NCBI GenBank assembly: GCA_035623275.1 | Contig: DASPTT010000081.1 | Location: 1 to 34,611 of the forward strand | Origin: DASPTT01 sp035623275 | GTDB lineage: Bacteria; Actinomycetota; Acidimicrobiia; Acidimicrobiales; UBA8190 | Length of the DNA stretch: 34,611 nt | Direction of reading: 5' to 3' | Part shown: positions 8,154-16,008 of the stretch, in pieces | How positions within the stretch are numbered: the first letter of the stretch is position 1 | Layout: every line of letters begins with the position of its first letter | Position numbers and translations under genes: made by a program | The notes under the pieces: generated by a model | The model's input: the letters and a program-made list of their open reading frames with translations, nothing else | Told to the model about the DNA's origin: nothing | Database searches by the model: none

Positions 8154-9239
8154 TCAGCCCACGCGCCGGATCACCGATCGCTGCTTCTCCTGCACCCCCA
8201 CGCCGTCGCGGCCGCTGCGCTTGACCTCGTAGAGGCCGGCGTCCGCGGCGCGAAGGAGCGCCTGAACCGTCGGCTCGTCGTCGTCGAGCCCGGCGATCCC
8301 GATGGACAGGGTCACGGGGGTGGGCGCGTCGCCCGGCAGCGCCCGCCGGACGCGCACCGCTTGGTGCAGTGCGCCCGCAGGACTCGTGTCGGGCATGACC
8401 ACCACGAACTCGTCGCCGCCGATCCTGCCCACGATGTCGGAGGCACGTGCCACCGACCGCAGCATCGCGCCGACCCAGGCGAGGAGCGCGTCGCCCGTCA
8501 GGTGCCCGTGGACGTCGTTGACCTCCTTGAACCGGTCGAGGTCGATCATGGCGATGCTCAGCGGCCGGTTGTACCGGACGGCCCGGTGGATCTCGTGGCG
8601 GAGGCGCTCGTGGACCGCACGGCGGTTCCAGCAGCCGGTGAGCGCGTCGACCGTCGCCTGCTCGGCCAGCTGGCGCGCCAGCCGGCGCTCATGACGCTCG
8701 AGCCGCCGGCGGTTGCGCGACGAGGCGACGGCCAGGAGGCTGACGCCGACCAGGGCCGCCAGCCGCATGAAGACGTCCGCCTGGGAGGCCCGCCCGCCGC
8801 CCGCGGCGTCGACCACGAGCACGGCGATCAGCGAGGCGAGGCCACAGGCGGCCGTCACCTGCGGCCCCGCCGCCAGGGCGGCGAACACCACGGGGAGGAC
8901 GAGCAGCGCCAGCAGGGGGCTCCCGACGCCGCCGTCCAGCGCCGCCGCCGCGGCGATGGCACCGATGGCGAGGATCGTCCACACGAAGGCGAACAGCGCC
9001 CGCCACCATCGTCGTGCCGCCCAACCCGGCGCGTTCGTCATCAGCACCACGGCCACCACGAGCGTGGCCAGGCTCATGATCCACTGCGCGTCGCGGTGCG
9101 GTCCGTGCGGCGTCGCCAGGAGGTACACCATGATGGCCAGCGCCTCGAGCACCACCACGGCGAACCCGGTGCGCAGGTGGATGAGCCAGAAGCCCCACCG
9201 CGCCCGGCCCGACGCCCCCGCCGGGATGAGGCCGGCCAC
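8154..9239 (-). CDS. Membrane-anchored diguanylate cyclase (GGDEF)
   Basis: A 361-residue protein that should make cyclic di-GMP from two GTP. The first 160 or so residues hold about five or six transmembrane helices with no recognised sensor domain, then a short coiled linker (RRLERHERRLARQLAEQA) leads to the GGDEF domain. The active-site loop GGDEF is intact at 274-278. The product-inhibition site RxxD (RASD, 265-268) sits five residues before it, so feedback control is likely. DLDRFKEVNDVHGH gives the metal/GTP-binding Asp and Asn. The start is a GTG with only a weak ribosome site. A gene for an EAL-domain protein lies 14 kb further on in this window. Confidence 0.92.
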   Translation of the reverse strand: MAGLIPAGASGRARWGFWLIHLRTGFAVVVLEALAIMVYLLATPHGPHRDAQWIMSLATLVVAVVLMTNAPGWAARRWWRALFAFVWTILAIGAIAAAAALDGGVGSPLLALLVLPVVFAALAAGPQVTAACGLASLIAVLVVDAAGGGRASQADVFMRLAALVGVSLLAVASSRNRRRLERHERRLARQLAEQATVDALTGCWNRRAVHERLRHEIHRAVRYNRPLSIAMIDLDRFKEVNDVHGHLTGDALLAWVGAMLRSVARASDIVGRIGGDEFVVVMPDTSPAGALHQAVRVRRALPGDAPTPVTLSIGIAGLDDDEPTVQALLRAADAGLYEVKRSGRDGVGVQEKQRSVIRRVG

Positions 9240-9451
9240 CGCCGGTGCGGCCCCTGCCGCGCGCGTCGTCCGGTGCCGTAGTGTCGGGCGGGCCGCGGCG
9301 GCTGGCGGACGTGGCGTGGGCGGTGGGGTCGGATCGGACAGCGGGTCCTCCAGGGGTACGACGGGGAAATTAGCGCCACGAGGAGGGGGGAGGGGGTTAC
9401 GGGGCGTGAGCAGGTGCTGGTGGCAGACGTGACGATTTGTGGCCGAGGCAA

Positions 9452-10201
9452 ATGAAGGACCGCTTCGACCTGACGGGGAAGGTGGCGCTCGTCACCGGTG
9501 GGAGCCGGGGCCTCGGGCGGGCCATGGCACTGGCGTTCGCCGACGCCGGCGCCGACCTGGTGATCGCCAGCCGGAAGCTCGAGAACTGCCGCACCGTGGC
9601 GGCGGAGGTCGAAGGTCGTGGCCGGCGCGCCGTCGCGCACGCCTGCAACGTGGGGCACTGGGACGAGCTCGAGGACCTGACCGACGTGGCCTACGACGCG
9701 TTCGGGCGCGTCGACATCCTGGTGAACAACGCAGGGATGTCGTTGCTCTACGGCGACGTGACCGAGGTGACCGAGGCCATGTGGGACAAGGTCGTGGGCC
9801 TCAACCTCAAGGGCGTCTTCCGCCTGAGCGCGTTGGTGGGATCGAGGATGCAGGCCCAGGACGGCGGGTCGATCATCAACGTGTCGAGCACGGGATCGAT
9901 CCGGCCGACGCCGTTCATCCTCCCCTATGCGGCGGCGAAGGCGGGTGTCAACGCGCTGACCGAAGGGCTGGCCCTGACCTTCGGCCCGACCGTCCGCGTG
10001 AACTGCATCATGGCCGGGCCGTTCTTCACCGACGTGAGCAAGGCCTGGGACCTCCAGTCCTTCGAGCGCGGGGCGCAGCGCCACGCCCTGCGACGGGGCG
10101 GGCAACCCGACGAGGTGGTGGGAGCGGCGTTGTACTTCGCCAGCGACGCGTCGAGCTACACCACCGGCGCCGTGCTCCGGGTGGACGGTGGGATTCCCTG
10201 A
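9452..10201 (+). CDS. Short-chain dehydrogenase/reductase (FabG-like)
   Basis: A 249-residue classical SDR of standard length. It has the cofactor loop TGGSRGLG near residue 16, NNAG, a Ser in NVSSTGS, the catalytic pair Y159 and K163 (YAAAK), and the C-terminal VDGG. ASRK after the second strand suggests NADP(H). Substrate class is not readable; FabG-like SDRs of this type reduce or oxidise 3-oxoacyl, steroid or sugar substrates. The ATG at 9452 follows a close GAGG; a TTG at 9437 would add only five residues. The 212 bp between it and the divergent diguanylate cyclase gene show no further gene and no convincing operator. Confidence 0.9.
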   Translation: MKDRFDLTGKVALVTGGSRGLGRAMALAFADAGADLVIASRKLENCRTVAAEVEGRGRRAVAHACNVGHWDELEDLTDVAYDAFGRVDILVNNAGMSLLYGDVTEVTEAMWDKVVGLNLKGVFRLSALVGSRMQAQDGGSIINVSSTGSIRPTPFILPYAAAKAGVNALTEGLALTFGPTVRVNCIMAGPFFTDVSKAWDLQSFERGAQRHALRRGGQPDEVVGAALYFASDASSYTTGAVLRVDGGIP

Positions 10202-10402
10202 CCTGCCCGTGTGGCCGGCCTACCGGAGGCGACCCCGCGCGTCCACCGGCGAGCGGTCGACCATTTCGCCCGCCTAACACGACCACGTACCGGTCGAAGT
10301 GGTCGACGACCGGGCACACGTGGTTGGCGCGTCCACCACGAAGCCGCCGCCTCGCCGCCTGCTGTCGCGCGGCGATCTCCACAAGGGCTGGTGTGTCGAG
10401 AT

Positions 10403-10420
10403 CCTGGGACAGATCCCAGG
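10403..10420. promoter_or_regulatory. Inverted repeat upstream of the F420-type oxidoreductase
   Basis: CCTGGGA-4 bases-TCCCAGG is a perfect 7-bp inverted repeat, 35-52 bases before the ATG at 10455. No T-run follows, so an operator is more likely than a terminator. The surrounding 10202-10454 has no supported gene. Confidence 0.4.
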
Positions 10421-10454
10421 GCATTGGCCCCGAGCGTAGGGCAAGATTGCTGTA

Positions 10455-11402
10455 ATGCCTGGTCCCCGGCCCTTCCGGTTCGCCGCGCAGCTCGGTCGTG
10501 CGCCCGAGGCGTCGGCACGCTCATGGGCGGAGCAGGCGCGCAAGGCGGAGGGCCTCGGGTATTCGACCCTGCTCATGCCCGATCACTTCGGCGACCAGCT
10601 GGCGCCCGTCCCGGCGATGATGGCCGCAGCCGCGGCCACGACGCGTCTTCGGATCGGCGCCCTCGTCTTCGACAACGACTACCGGCACCCGCTGGTGCTG
10701 GCCAAGGAGGCGGCGACGATCGACCTGCTGTCCGAGGGCCGTCTCGAGCTGGGCCTCGGCGCGGGGTGGAAGCGCGAGGACTACGCGGAGTCGGGCATCG
10801 CCTACGACCCCCCGCGGGTGCGCGTGGACCGGTTCGAGGAGGGGCTCGCCATCGTCGCCGGCCTGCTCGAAGCGGACGGGCCCTTCAGCTTCTCCGGGCG
10901 CCACTACACGGTGCAGGCCCACACCCCGGCGCCGCGGCCGGTGCAGCGTCCCCGTCCCCCCATCATCATCGGCGGGGGCGGGCGCCGCGTCCTGTCCGTC
11001 GCGGCCCGCCACGCCGACATCGTGAGCATCAACGTCGACCTCCGGGGTGGCACGGGCGGGCCCGAGATCGCGAGCGACGCAACCCCCGACGCCACCCGTC
11101 GCAAGGTCGCGTGGGTGCGCGAGGCGGCCGGCGAGCGCTTCGAGGGACTCGAGCTCAACACCTTGATCGGGTTCGCCATGGTGACCGACGACGCCAAGGC
11201 GATCGTGGACTCCATGGCCCCGGGGCTGGGTATGGAGCCCGACGACGTCCGGCACATGCCGCTGGTCCTCTTCGGCACGCGGCGCGACATGGCCGAGGAG
11301 CTTTGCTGGAGACGCGAGGAGTACGGGATCTCCTACTACTCCATAGAGTCCGACGCGTGGGAGCAGCTCGGGCCCGTCGTCGCCGAGTTGGCCGGCACCT
11401 GA
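10455..11402 (+). CDS. LLM-class F420-dependent oxidoreductase
   Basis: A 315-residue TIM-barrel protein of the luciferase-like monooxygenase superfamily, in the actinobacterial F420-using subgroup (of the kind named after MSMEG_2516). Landmarks are LGYSTLLMPDHF near residue 35, IGALVFDNDYRHPLVLAKEAATIDLLSEGR (cofactor-facing strand and loop), the Gly-rich LGLGAGW, and PPIIIGGGG followed by RHADIV. Such enzymes transfer hydride between reduced F420 and unsaturated or oxidised substrates; whether this one binds F420 or FMN is inferred from the family. No ribosome site precedes the ATG. The RDD-protein gene starts one base after its stop, so the two are probably translated together. Confidence 0.88.
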   Translation: MPGPRPFRFAAQLGRAPEASARSWAEQARKAEGLGYSTLLMPDHFGDQLAPVPAMMAAAAATTRLRIGALVFDNDYRHPLVLAKEAATIDLLSEGRLELGLGAGWKREDYAESGIAYDPPRVRVDRFEEGLAIVAGLLEADGPFSFSGRHYTVQAHTPAPRPVQRPRPPIIIGGGGRRVLSVAARHADIVSINVDLRGGTGGPEIASDATPDATRRKVAWVREAAGERFEGLELNTLIGFAMVTDDAKAIVDSMAPGLGMEPDDVRHMPLVLFGTRRDMAEELCWRREEYGISYYSIESDAWEQLGPVVAELAGT

Positions 11403-11403
11403 C

Positions 11404-12570
11404 GTGAGCCCGAACCCGGCGGCAGGGCGGATGGAGCAATTCGCCCAGGCCATCGCCGCCCGCGTCGTCAACCTGGTGCTCGAGGCGATCGATGTCAACG
11501 CGCTCGTGGCCAAGATCGACGTCGACGCGCTGATCAAGCGGGTGGACGTCGACGCGATCATCGAGCAGGTGGACGTCGAGCGGATCGTGGAGCAGGTGGA
11601 CATCGACGCCATCGTGAAGCGGGTCGACGTCGACGCCATCGTCCGGCAAGTGGACGTGGACGCCATCGTGAAGCGGGTGGACGTCAACGCCATCGTGAGC
11701 GACCTCGACATCGACTCGCTGGTCGAGAAGACCGAGCTCGGCGCCATCATCGCCAGGTCGACGACGGGGATCTTCACCGAGGTGCTCGACGTCGTCCGCG
11801 CCCAGGGCGTCGGCCTCGACGACTTCTGCGCCCGCTGGACGAACCGCGTGCTGCGACGGCGGGACCTCCCGCTGGGCCCGGGTCTCGGTGCCGACGGCAC
11901 CCCGGTCGCCGCTTCCAGCGTCCCGGCTCCGGGCGACCCCGCCTCCACCGGCGCCACCCCGATCGGCGCCGCCGCCTCCACCGGCGCCACCCCGATCGGC
12001 GCCGCGTCGCCGGCGGCCGCCCCGCCGGCCCACGGATTCGTCGAGGGCGGGCTCGCCGCGCCGCCGCCCGAGCTCACCGTTGAGCGCCAGGGCCAGTATG
12101 CGGGCGCGGTGAGCCGCCTCGCCGCCTTCGCTGCCGACGTGGGCGCGTCCTGGGGCATCTACGTCGGCATTGCCGCACTCATCTCCTTCGCCGTCCAGCT
12201 GCTCACGAGCCACTCCTACGACCTGTCGAAGCATCCCGTCGCCGCCGCCCTCGCGCTCGGCATCTGGGAGTTCGCCTACTTCGCCTACCAGTGGGCCGTC
12301 GCCGGCCGGACCATCGGGATGGCCGTGCTCGGCATCCGAGTCGTGCGGGCCGACGGGGGCCCGATCTCCGTCCGCGCCGCCGTGATCCGCACGGTCACGT
12401 TGCCGCTGAGCATCATCGTCTTCTTCATCGGCTTCCTCGGCATCTTGACCAACCGGGAACGACGGGCCTGGCACGACAAGTTCGCGGGGACGGCGGTGGT
12501 GTACGCCTGGGACGCGCGGGCGGCCCGGCTGCGGTGGCTGGCCGACCGGGGCACCCCGGCGAGGACCTGA
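11404..12570 (+). CDS. RDD membrane protein with N-terminal nonapeptide repeats
   Basis: A 388-residue protein in three parts. Residues 29-118 are ten tandem nine-residue units of the form VDVDAIVKR. Residues about 150-225 form a Pro/Ala/Gly/Ser linker with an 11-residue duplication. Residues from about 235 on are an RDD domain with four hydrophobic helices; GRTIGMAVLGIRVVRADG and RRAWHDKFAGTAVV are typical RDD landmarks. RDD proteins are membrane proteins of varied role, some proposed as ion or osmolyte transporters. The repeats have an alternating hydrophobic/acidic pattern and could form a rod-like or membrane-surface structure. I take the GTG at 11404, one base after the upstream stop; an ATG at 11431 is the alternative. 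The gene ends 2 bp from the convergent DUF4389 gene. Confidence 0.88.
   Translation: MSPNPAAGRMEQFAQAIAARVVNLVLEAIDVNALVAKIDVDALIKRVDVDAIIEQVDVERIVEQVDIDAIVKRVDVDAIVRQVDVDAIVKRVDVNAIVSDLDIDSLVEKTELGAIIARSTTGIFTEVLDVVRAQGVGLDDFCARWTNRVLRRRDLPLGPGLGADGTPVAASSVPAPGDPASTGATPIGAAASTGATPIGAASPAAAPPAHGFVEGGLAAPPPELTVERQGQYAGAVSRLAAFAADVGASWGIYVGIAALISFAVQLLTSHSYDLSKHPVAAALALGIWEFAYFAYQWAVAGRTIGMAVLGIRVVRADGGPISVRAAVIRTVTLPLSIIVFFIGFLGILTNRERRAWHDKFAGTAVVYAWDARAARLRWLADRGTPART
11488..11757 (+). repeat. Ten 27-bp repeats encoding nonapeptides
   Basis: Ten in-frame 27-bp units encode (I/V)D(V/I)(D/N)AIV-xx. Units 2-8 are the most alike (VDVDAIVKR, VDVDAIVRQ), while the last, TELGAIIAR, has drifted. 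Synonymous differences between units show the array is old enough to have diverged at the DNA level while the protein pattern was kept. Confidence 0.9.
11941..12003 (+). repeat. 33-bp-period duplication in the RDD linker
   Basis: A 30-base stretch beginning GCCTCCACCGGCGCCACC at 11941 recurs exactly at 11974, giving a repeated ASTGATPIGA peptide in the linker. It looks like a recent slippage duplication. Confidence 0.85.
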
Positions 12571-12572
12571 GC

Positions 12573-13757
12573 TCAGCGGCCGGCGGTCAGCCTGGCCTCG
12601 AGCGAGCGGTAGGCAGCGTTCACGTCGCTGAACAGCGGCCCGAGCCCCTGCGCCTGGGCCTCGTACTGCTGCACGCTGGTCGCCCCGTCGGCGGCGATCA
12701 GGGACTGCCGGAGCGACTGGGTCACCTGGACCAGGGCGCCGGCGGAGGGCTGGGTGTAGGCGGGGAAGTCGATGGCCGTCAGCGCGCTCGACAGCGATGC
12801 CATGGCCAGCGCGAGCCGGTGGTCGACGCCCTGGACGCAGGCCAGGGGGTCGGCATCGGACGGTGCCGAGCACTGCGACAGGGCGGTGTCCTCCTCGGCG
12901 ACGGTCTGGGTGGCCGAGGCGTACCCGACGTTGAGCGCGGCGAGGGCGCTCGCCGTCGTGTCGCTGCGTGCGCCCGTCCTGGTGGCGGCGACGGCGTAGG
13001 CGGCGGACGCGGCGAGGCCGAGCACCACGAAGAGCACCATCAGGACGCGTGCACCCCCGGACAGGGGCAGGCACCATCGGGCGGGATCGGCGATCGCCGG
13101 CTCCGTCGTGTCCGCCGGGGTCTCGTCCTCGCCGGTGGTGCGCAGGGCGACGACCGACGCCCGCGGGGCCTCCGGCGGGTCGCCGAAGGCACCACCCGGG
13201 TAGGTGGCGGTGAGCAGGAGCAGGTAGCCGTCGGTCCTCACGTCGAAGCGCGCCACGGCGCTGGCCGCGCTGTGCGCGGGCAGCGGCATCGTGCCTTTCA
13301 CGAGGGTGACGACCCAGACGACGAACGCGCAGCAACCCCAACCCATGGCCAGGAGACCGGCGAGCACCAACGCCGGGAGCGCGAGGACGATGCGCACGAG
13401 CACGGCGAATCGGTTGAGAGGCCCGGGGTCGAAGCGGACCTGCGCCGGGTGGTCGGTGTCGCCCCACGCGAACGGCGGGTAGCGGTCGGTGAGCAGATAG
13501 AGGTAGGACGTGACCCGGAGGCGGTAGGCGACGAACCGGCCGAGGAAGGTCGCCGCCGCCGCCGGCAGGCGTCCGGTGACCAGGGCCGCCAACCACCCGA
13601 CCACCACCAGCACCAACGCCGCGACGGAGAGGGCGGAGACGACGACCAGCTGGGGCAGGGCCAGGACCAGGCGCAGCGCGATGGTCCAGCGGGCCTGCGC
13701 GGCGAGCGCGGGCAACCGGACCGCGACGGCGGGTGGCGCCGCGGCGCCGGTGCTCAA
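12573..13757 (-). CDS. DUF4389 membrane protein with extracytoplasmic C-terminal part
   Basis: A protein of about 394 residues with two copies of the DUF4389 unit. Each has a pair of hydrophobic helices, LVLALPQLVVV then LVVVGWLAALVTGRLP in the first and IVLALPALVLA with WVVTLVKGTMP in the second. Each then has a conserved strand region, YLYLLTDRYPPF and YLLLLTATYPGG. A further helix (VLMVLFVVLGLAASAAYAVA) precedes about 130 helical residues likely outside the cytoplasm, with two Cys (SQCSAPSDADPLACV) that could pair. The function of DUF4389 is unknown. The start is a TTG that overlaps the stop of the upstream glycosyltransferase gene (TTGA); no ribosome site is seen, and re-initiation would explain that. 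Confidence 0.8.
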   Translation of the reverse strand: MSTGAAAPPAVAVRLPALAAQARWTIALRLVLALPQLVVVSALSVAALVLVVVGWLAALVTGRLPAAAATFLGRFVAYRLRVTSYLYLLTDRYPPFAWGDTDHPAQVRFDPGPLNRFAVLVRIVLALPALVLAGLLAMGWGCCAFVVWVVTLVKGTMPLPAHSAASAVARFDVRTDGYLLLLTATYPGGAFGDPPEAPRASVVALRTTGEDETPADTTEPAIADPARWCLPLSGGARVLMVLFVVLGLAASAAYAVAATRTGARSDTTASALAALNVGYASATQTVAEEDTALSQCSAPSDADPLACVQGVDHRLALAMASLSSALTAIDFPAYTQPSAGALVQVTQSLRQSLIAADGATSVQQYEAQAQGLGPLFSDVNAAYRSLEARLTAGR

Positions 13758-15475
13758 TGAGGCGCCCTGGGCGCCCAGACGACCAGGGGCGAGGTGCTCA
13801 GTGCGGCCGGCGAGACCGTATAGGCCTCCATCAGCCAGTGGGCGTCGACCTGGGGCGCCACGGTGTGGGCAGGCGCGACCAGGGTGAGCGTGGCGGAGCG
13901 ATGAGCTCGCAGCACGACGGTGCGGCCTCCGGCCGTCGTCAGAAAGCCATTGGGGTTGTTGCCGGTGTTGACCATGAAGTGCGGCACGACCACGCCGCCC
14001 GTGTCGTTGGTCACCCGCACGGTGACGGTGTCGAGGGTCCGGCCGGCGGACGAGGTGGTGACCGAGAGCACCTGGAGCTGGAGAGGCGCGCGGGTGAACG
14101 ACAGCGCGGTGAGGGCCACGGCGACGAGGGCGATGGCGGCGACGAGCCCCGCACCCCGGACACGGAGGCGACGACCATCCCCTCCCGCGGCGGGTGCCGC
14201 CGAGACGCTCGCCGCCGCCACCAGGGCCACGGGCACCAGGTCGATGAAGTAGCTCGACAGGCTCCGGGTGGCGAAGAAGAACGCCACCGGCAGCAGCAGG
14301 GGCCACAGCCGCTTGAGGACCGGGTACCAGACGGCGAAGGCGGCGATCGTGGTGGCGTACGCGGCGGCACCGGCCACCGACAGCAGCGTGAGGTCGACAC
14401 CGCCGGTGATGCCGTGGGTGGCCAGCGACACGACGCCCTGGCCGTCGGCCACCAGCGGATCGACGAGCGGCAGCACCGACCCGCGCGCCCAGGCGAGCGG
14501 GTTCCACAGGATGAAGGGAAGGTTGACGGCGGCGAAGGCGATGCCCGTGACGGCCACGTACCGGCCGGCCAGTGGCGCCCAGCGCTCGCCCCGGCCGCGC
14601 GCCTCCATGGCGACGCCGATCACCAGGAACGGCAGGAAGAACCAGGGCATCTGCTTGACGGCACACGCCAGCCCGAGGGCGACCGGGCCGATCCAGCGCG
14701 CCACACCGGCCCCGGCGACCCCGAAGCGGTCCCAGCGCCAGGCGGCCAGCACGAGGAAGGGAAGGAAGGCGGCGTCGGTGCCCATGGTGACCAGCACCGG
14801 GGAGAGCAGCAGCAGGGCGCCCAGCCAACGCAGCGAGGTGGGCAACAGGGCCACGATCAGGATGCCGGTCACCACCCAGGCGACCAGGTCGGTGAAGTCG
14901 ACCACGTTGTGCCCGAGGCCGAGGACCATCGCCGGGACGTCGAGGAGGAAGGACCCCGCCGGGTACGACGTGTGCGCGACGTGCCCGCCGTCGATCGTGT
15001 AGGTCCAGTACCGGTTGGGGACGTTCAAGAGCCGGGCGGCCGCGCGCATGGACACCGTGTAGGGGTTCTCCCCGTGGAGCAGGGCGCGGCCCCCCACGTC
15101 CTCGAATGCCGCGGAGTCGGTGACGTAGAACGGCCGGGTGGCGATCACGAGGACCTGGGGGAGGAGCGCGGCCAGCGCGGCGGCGGCTGTGGACGTCACC
15201 TGGAAGACGCGGGCGCGCGGTGACGGGGTCAGCCACGACCACGCCATTCCGCCGAGGGCGGCCCCGACGAGCAGGGGCCCGGAGGCGGCGACGACCGGAT
15301 CGTGCCACCAGAAGTGCCACAGCGTGATCCCGGCGGCGAGGACGCCGAACCACACCAGCAACCACCCGGCACGCTCGGCGAGCCGGGTGCCGCTCAGGTC
15401 GAACCCCGACCGGGGCATGACCCGGTCGAGCGCGGTGGAGTGACGAGGCGAAGGCGGGTCTTTGAGCAGCGTCAT
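13754..15475 (-). CDS. GT-C-like polytopic membrane glycosyltransferase (GT87-like)
   Basis: A 573-residue protein with about ten to twelve hydrophobic helices and a C-terminal beta-rich extracytoplasmic part (about residues 470-573, with VRVTNDTGG). The first large outer loop reads DSAAFEDVGGRALLHGENPY, with acidic residues placed as in GT-C mannosyltransferases (GT87/DUF2029 group) that use polyprenyl-phosphate sugars to build envelope glycans. VKQMPWFFLPFL and LATRSLSSYFIDL are other landmarks common in this group. Substrate and acceptor are unknown. The ATG at 15475 lacks a ribosome site, and TACCTC 7 bases upstream is a possible leaderless -10. The DUF4389 gene is coupled behind it, suggesting a shared envelope role. 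Confidence 0.75.
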   Translation of the reverse strand: MTLLKDPPSPRHSTALDRVMPRSGFDLSGTRLAERAGWLLVWFGVLAAGITLWHFWWHDPVVAASGPLLVGAALGGMAWSWLTPSPRARVFQVTSTAAAALAALLPQVLVIATRPFYVTDSAAFEDVGGRALLHGENPYTVSMRAAARLLNVPNRYWTYTIDGGHVAHTSYPAGSFLLDVPAMVLGLGHNVVDFTDLVAWVVTGILIVALLPTSLRWLGALLLLSPVLVTMGTDAAFLPFLVLAAWRWDRFGVAGAGVARWIGPVALGLACAVKQMPWFFLPFLVIGVAMEARGRGERWAPLAGRYVAVTGIAFAAVNLPFILWNPLAWARGSVLPLVDPLVADGQGVVSLATHGITGGVDLTLLSVAGAAAYATTIAAFAVWYPVLKRLWPLLLPVAFFFATRSLSSYFIDLVPVALVAAASVSAAPAAGGDGRRLRVRGAGLVAAIALVAVALTALSFTRAPLQLQVLSVTTSSAGRTLDTVTVRVTNDTGGVVVPHFMVNTGNNPNGFLTTAGGRTVVLRAHRSATLTLVAPAHTVAPQVDAHWLMEAYTVSPAALSTSPLVVWAPRAPH

Positions 15476-15576
15476 CGACGTGGAGGTACCGACCGTCGGA
15501 CCGGTCCAGAGAGTCTGTCACTTCGAGGCCCGGACCGGCACCCTCCGTGCCCGCTCGCCCGGTGCAGGCGGTCGGC

Positions 15577-15618
15577 GGCCCGGGCGCCGGCCGCCGTAGG
15601 CGGCGCGACACCCGGGCC
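15577..15618 (-). terminator. Nested GC-rich hairpin after the redox operon
   Basis: GGCCCGGG (15577-15584) pairs perfectly with CCCGGGCC (15611-15618), and inside it GCCGCC-GTA-GGCGGC (15590-15604) forms a second stem. It lies 24 bases past the stop of the 45-residue gene on the minus strand. There is no T-tract, which is common for actinobacterial terminators. The structure could also attenuate read-through into the glycosyltransferase gene. Confidence 0.55.
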
Positions 15619-15641
15619 GGGGCCGGGGTCGGGAGGTGGGG

Positions 15642-15779
15642 TCAGGCCTCGCTCGAGCCGGTCGACGACGAGCTCGATCTGTTCTGGGGCCCACCCGGGC
15701 CCCCGCCGGGCATGCCCTGGGGCATGTGCTTCGACTCGTCACCGGCGTGCAGCTTGTCGATGGCGGGCGCACGGCCCAC
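15642..15779 (-). CDS. 45-residue hypothetical protein, last gene of the redox operon
   Basis: A small protein beginning GTG-GRAPAIDKLHAGDESK and ending in a Gly/Pro-rich turn and a Ser-rich acidic tail (SSSSSTGSSEA). The start is well supported: AGGAGG lies 6 bases before the GTG and overlaps the stop codon of the ferredoxin gene 10 bp upstream. It has no hydrophobic segment and no Cys, so it is probably cytosolic and has no cofactor of its own. I recognise no family. Its position after the ferredoxin suggests a small accessory or regulatory partner of the electron-transfer proteins, which is inference only. Confidence 0.6.
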   Translation of the reverse strand: MGRAPAIDKLHAGDESKHMPQGMPGGGPGGPQNRSSSSSTGSSEA

Positions 15780-15789
15780 TGTGCGCCTC

Positions 15790-16008
15790 CTAGGAATCCG
15801 CTTCCGCCACCAGCAGGGCGCGTCGGGGGCACTGGCGTGCCGCCTCGCGGGCGAGCGCGACGAGCTCGTCGGGCACGCGTCTGGCGCCGACCACCGGATA
15901 GCCCCACTCGTCGAGCGCCACCAGCTCGGGCAACAGCTCTGCGCAGTAGCCGAAGGCATCGCACGCGATCGGGTCCACCCGAAGCGCCACCGGGACCCGC
16001 GTGGTCAT
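15790..16008 (-). CDS. Small 3Fe-4S-type ferredoxin
   Basis: A 72-residue electron carrier. Cysteines occur as C-x5-C (CDAFGYC) near the N-terminus and a third in ARQCPRRAL near the C-terminus, with DxxGYPVV between. This three-Cys layout, with no Cys at the position that would complete a 4Fe-4S site, is that of the short 3Fe-4S ferredoxins that serve actinobacterial P450s and other oxidoreductases. The ATG overlaps the stop of the NuoF-like gene (ATGA), so the two are co-translated and the NuoF-like protein is the likely electron partner. No P450 gene is adjacent; the nearest lies 14 kb away. Confidence 0.9.
   Translation of the reverse strand: MTTRVPVALRVDPIACDAFGYCAELLPELVALDEWGYPVVGARRVPDELVALAREAARQCPRRALLVAEADS

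Noticed and set aside
10026..10424. 132-codon minus-strand frame between an SDR and the F420-type oxidoreductase
   Set aside because: Its second half is antisense to the SDR gene, there is no ribosome site, and no family features are seen.
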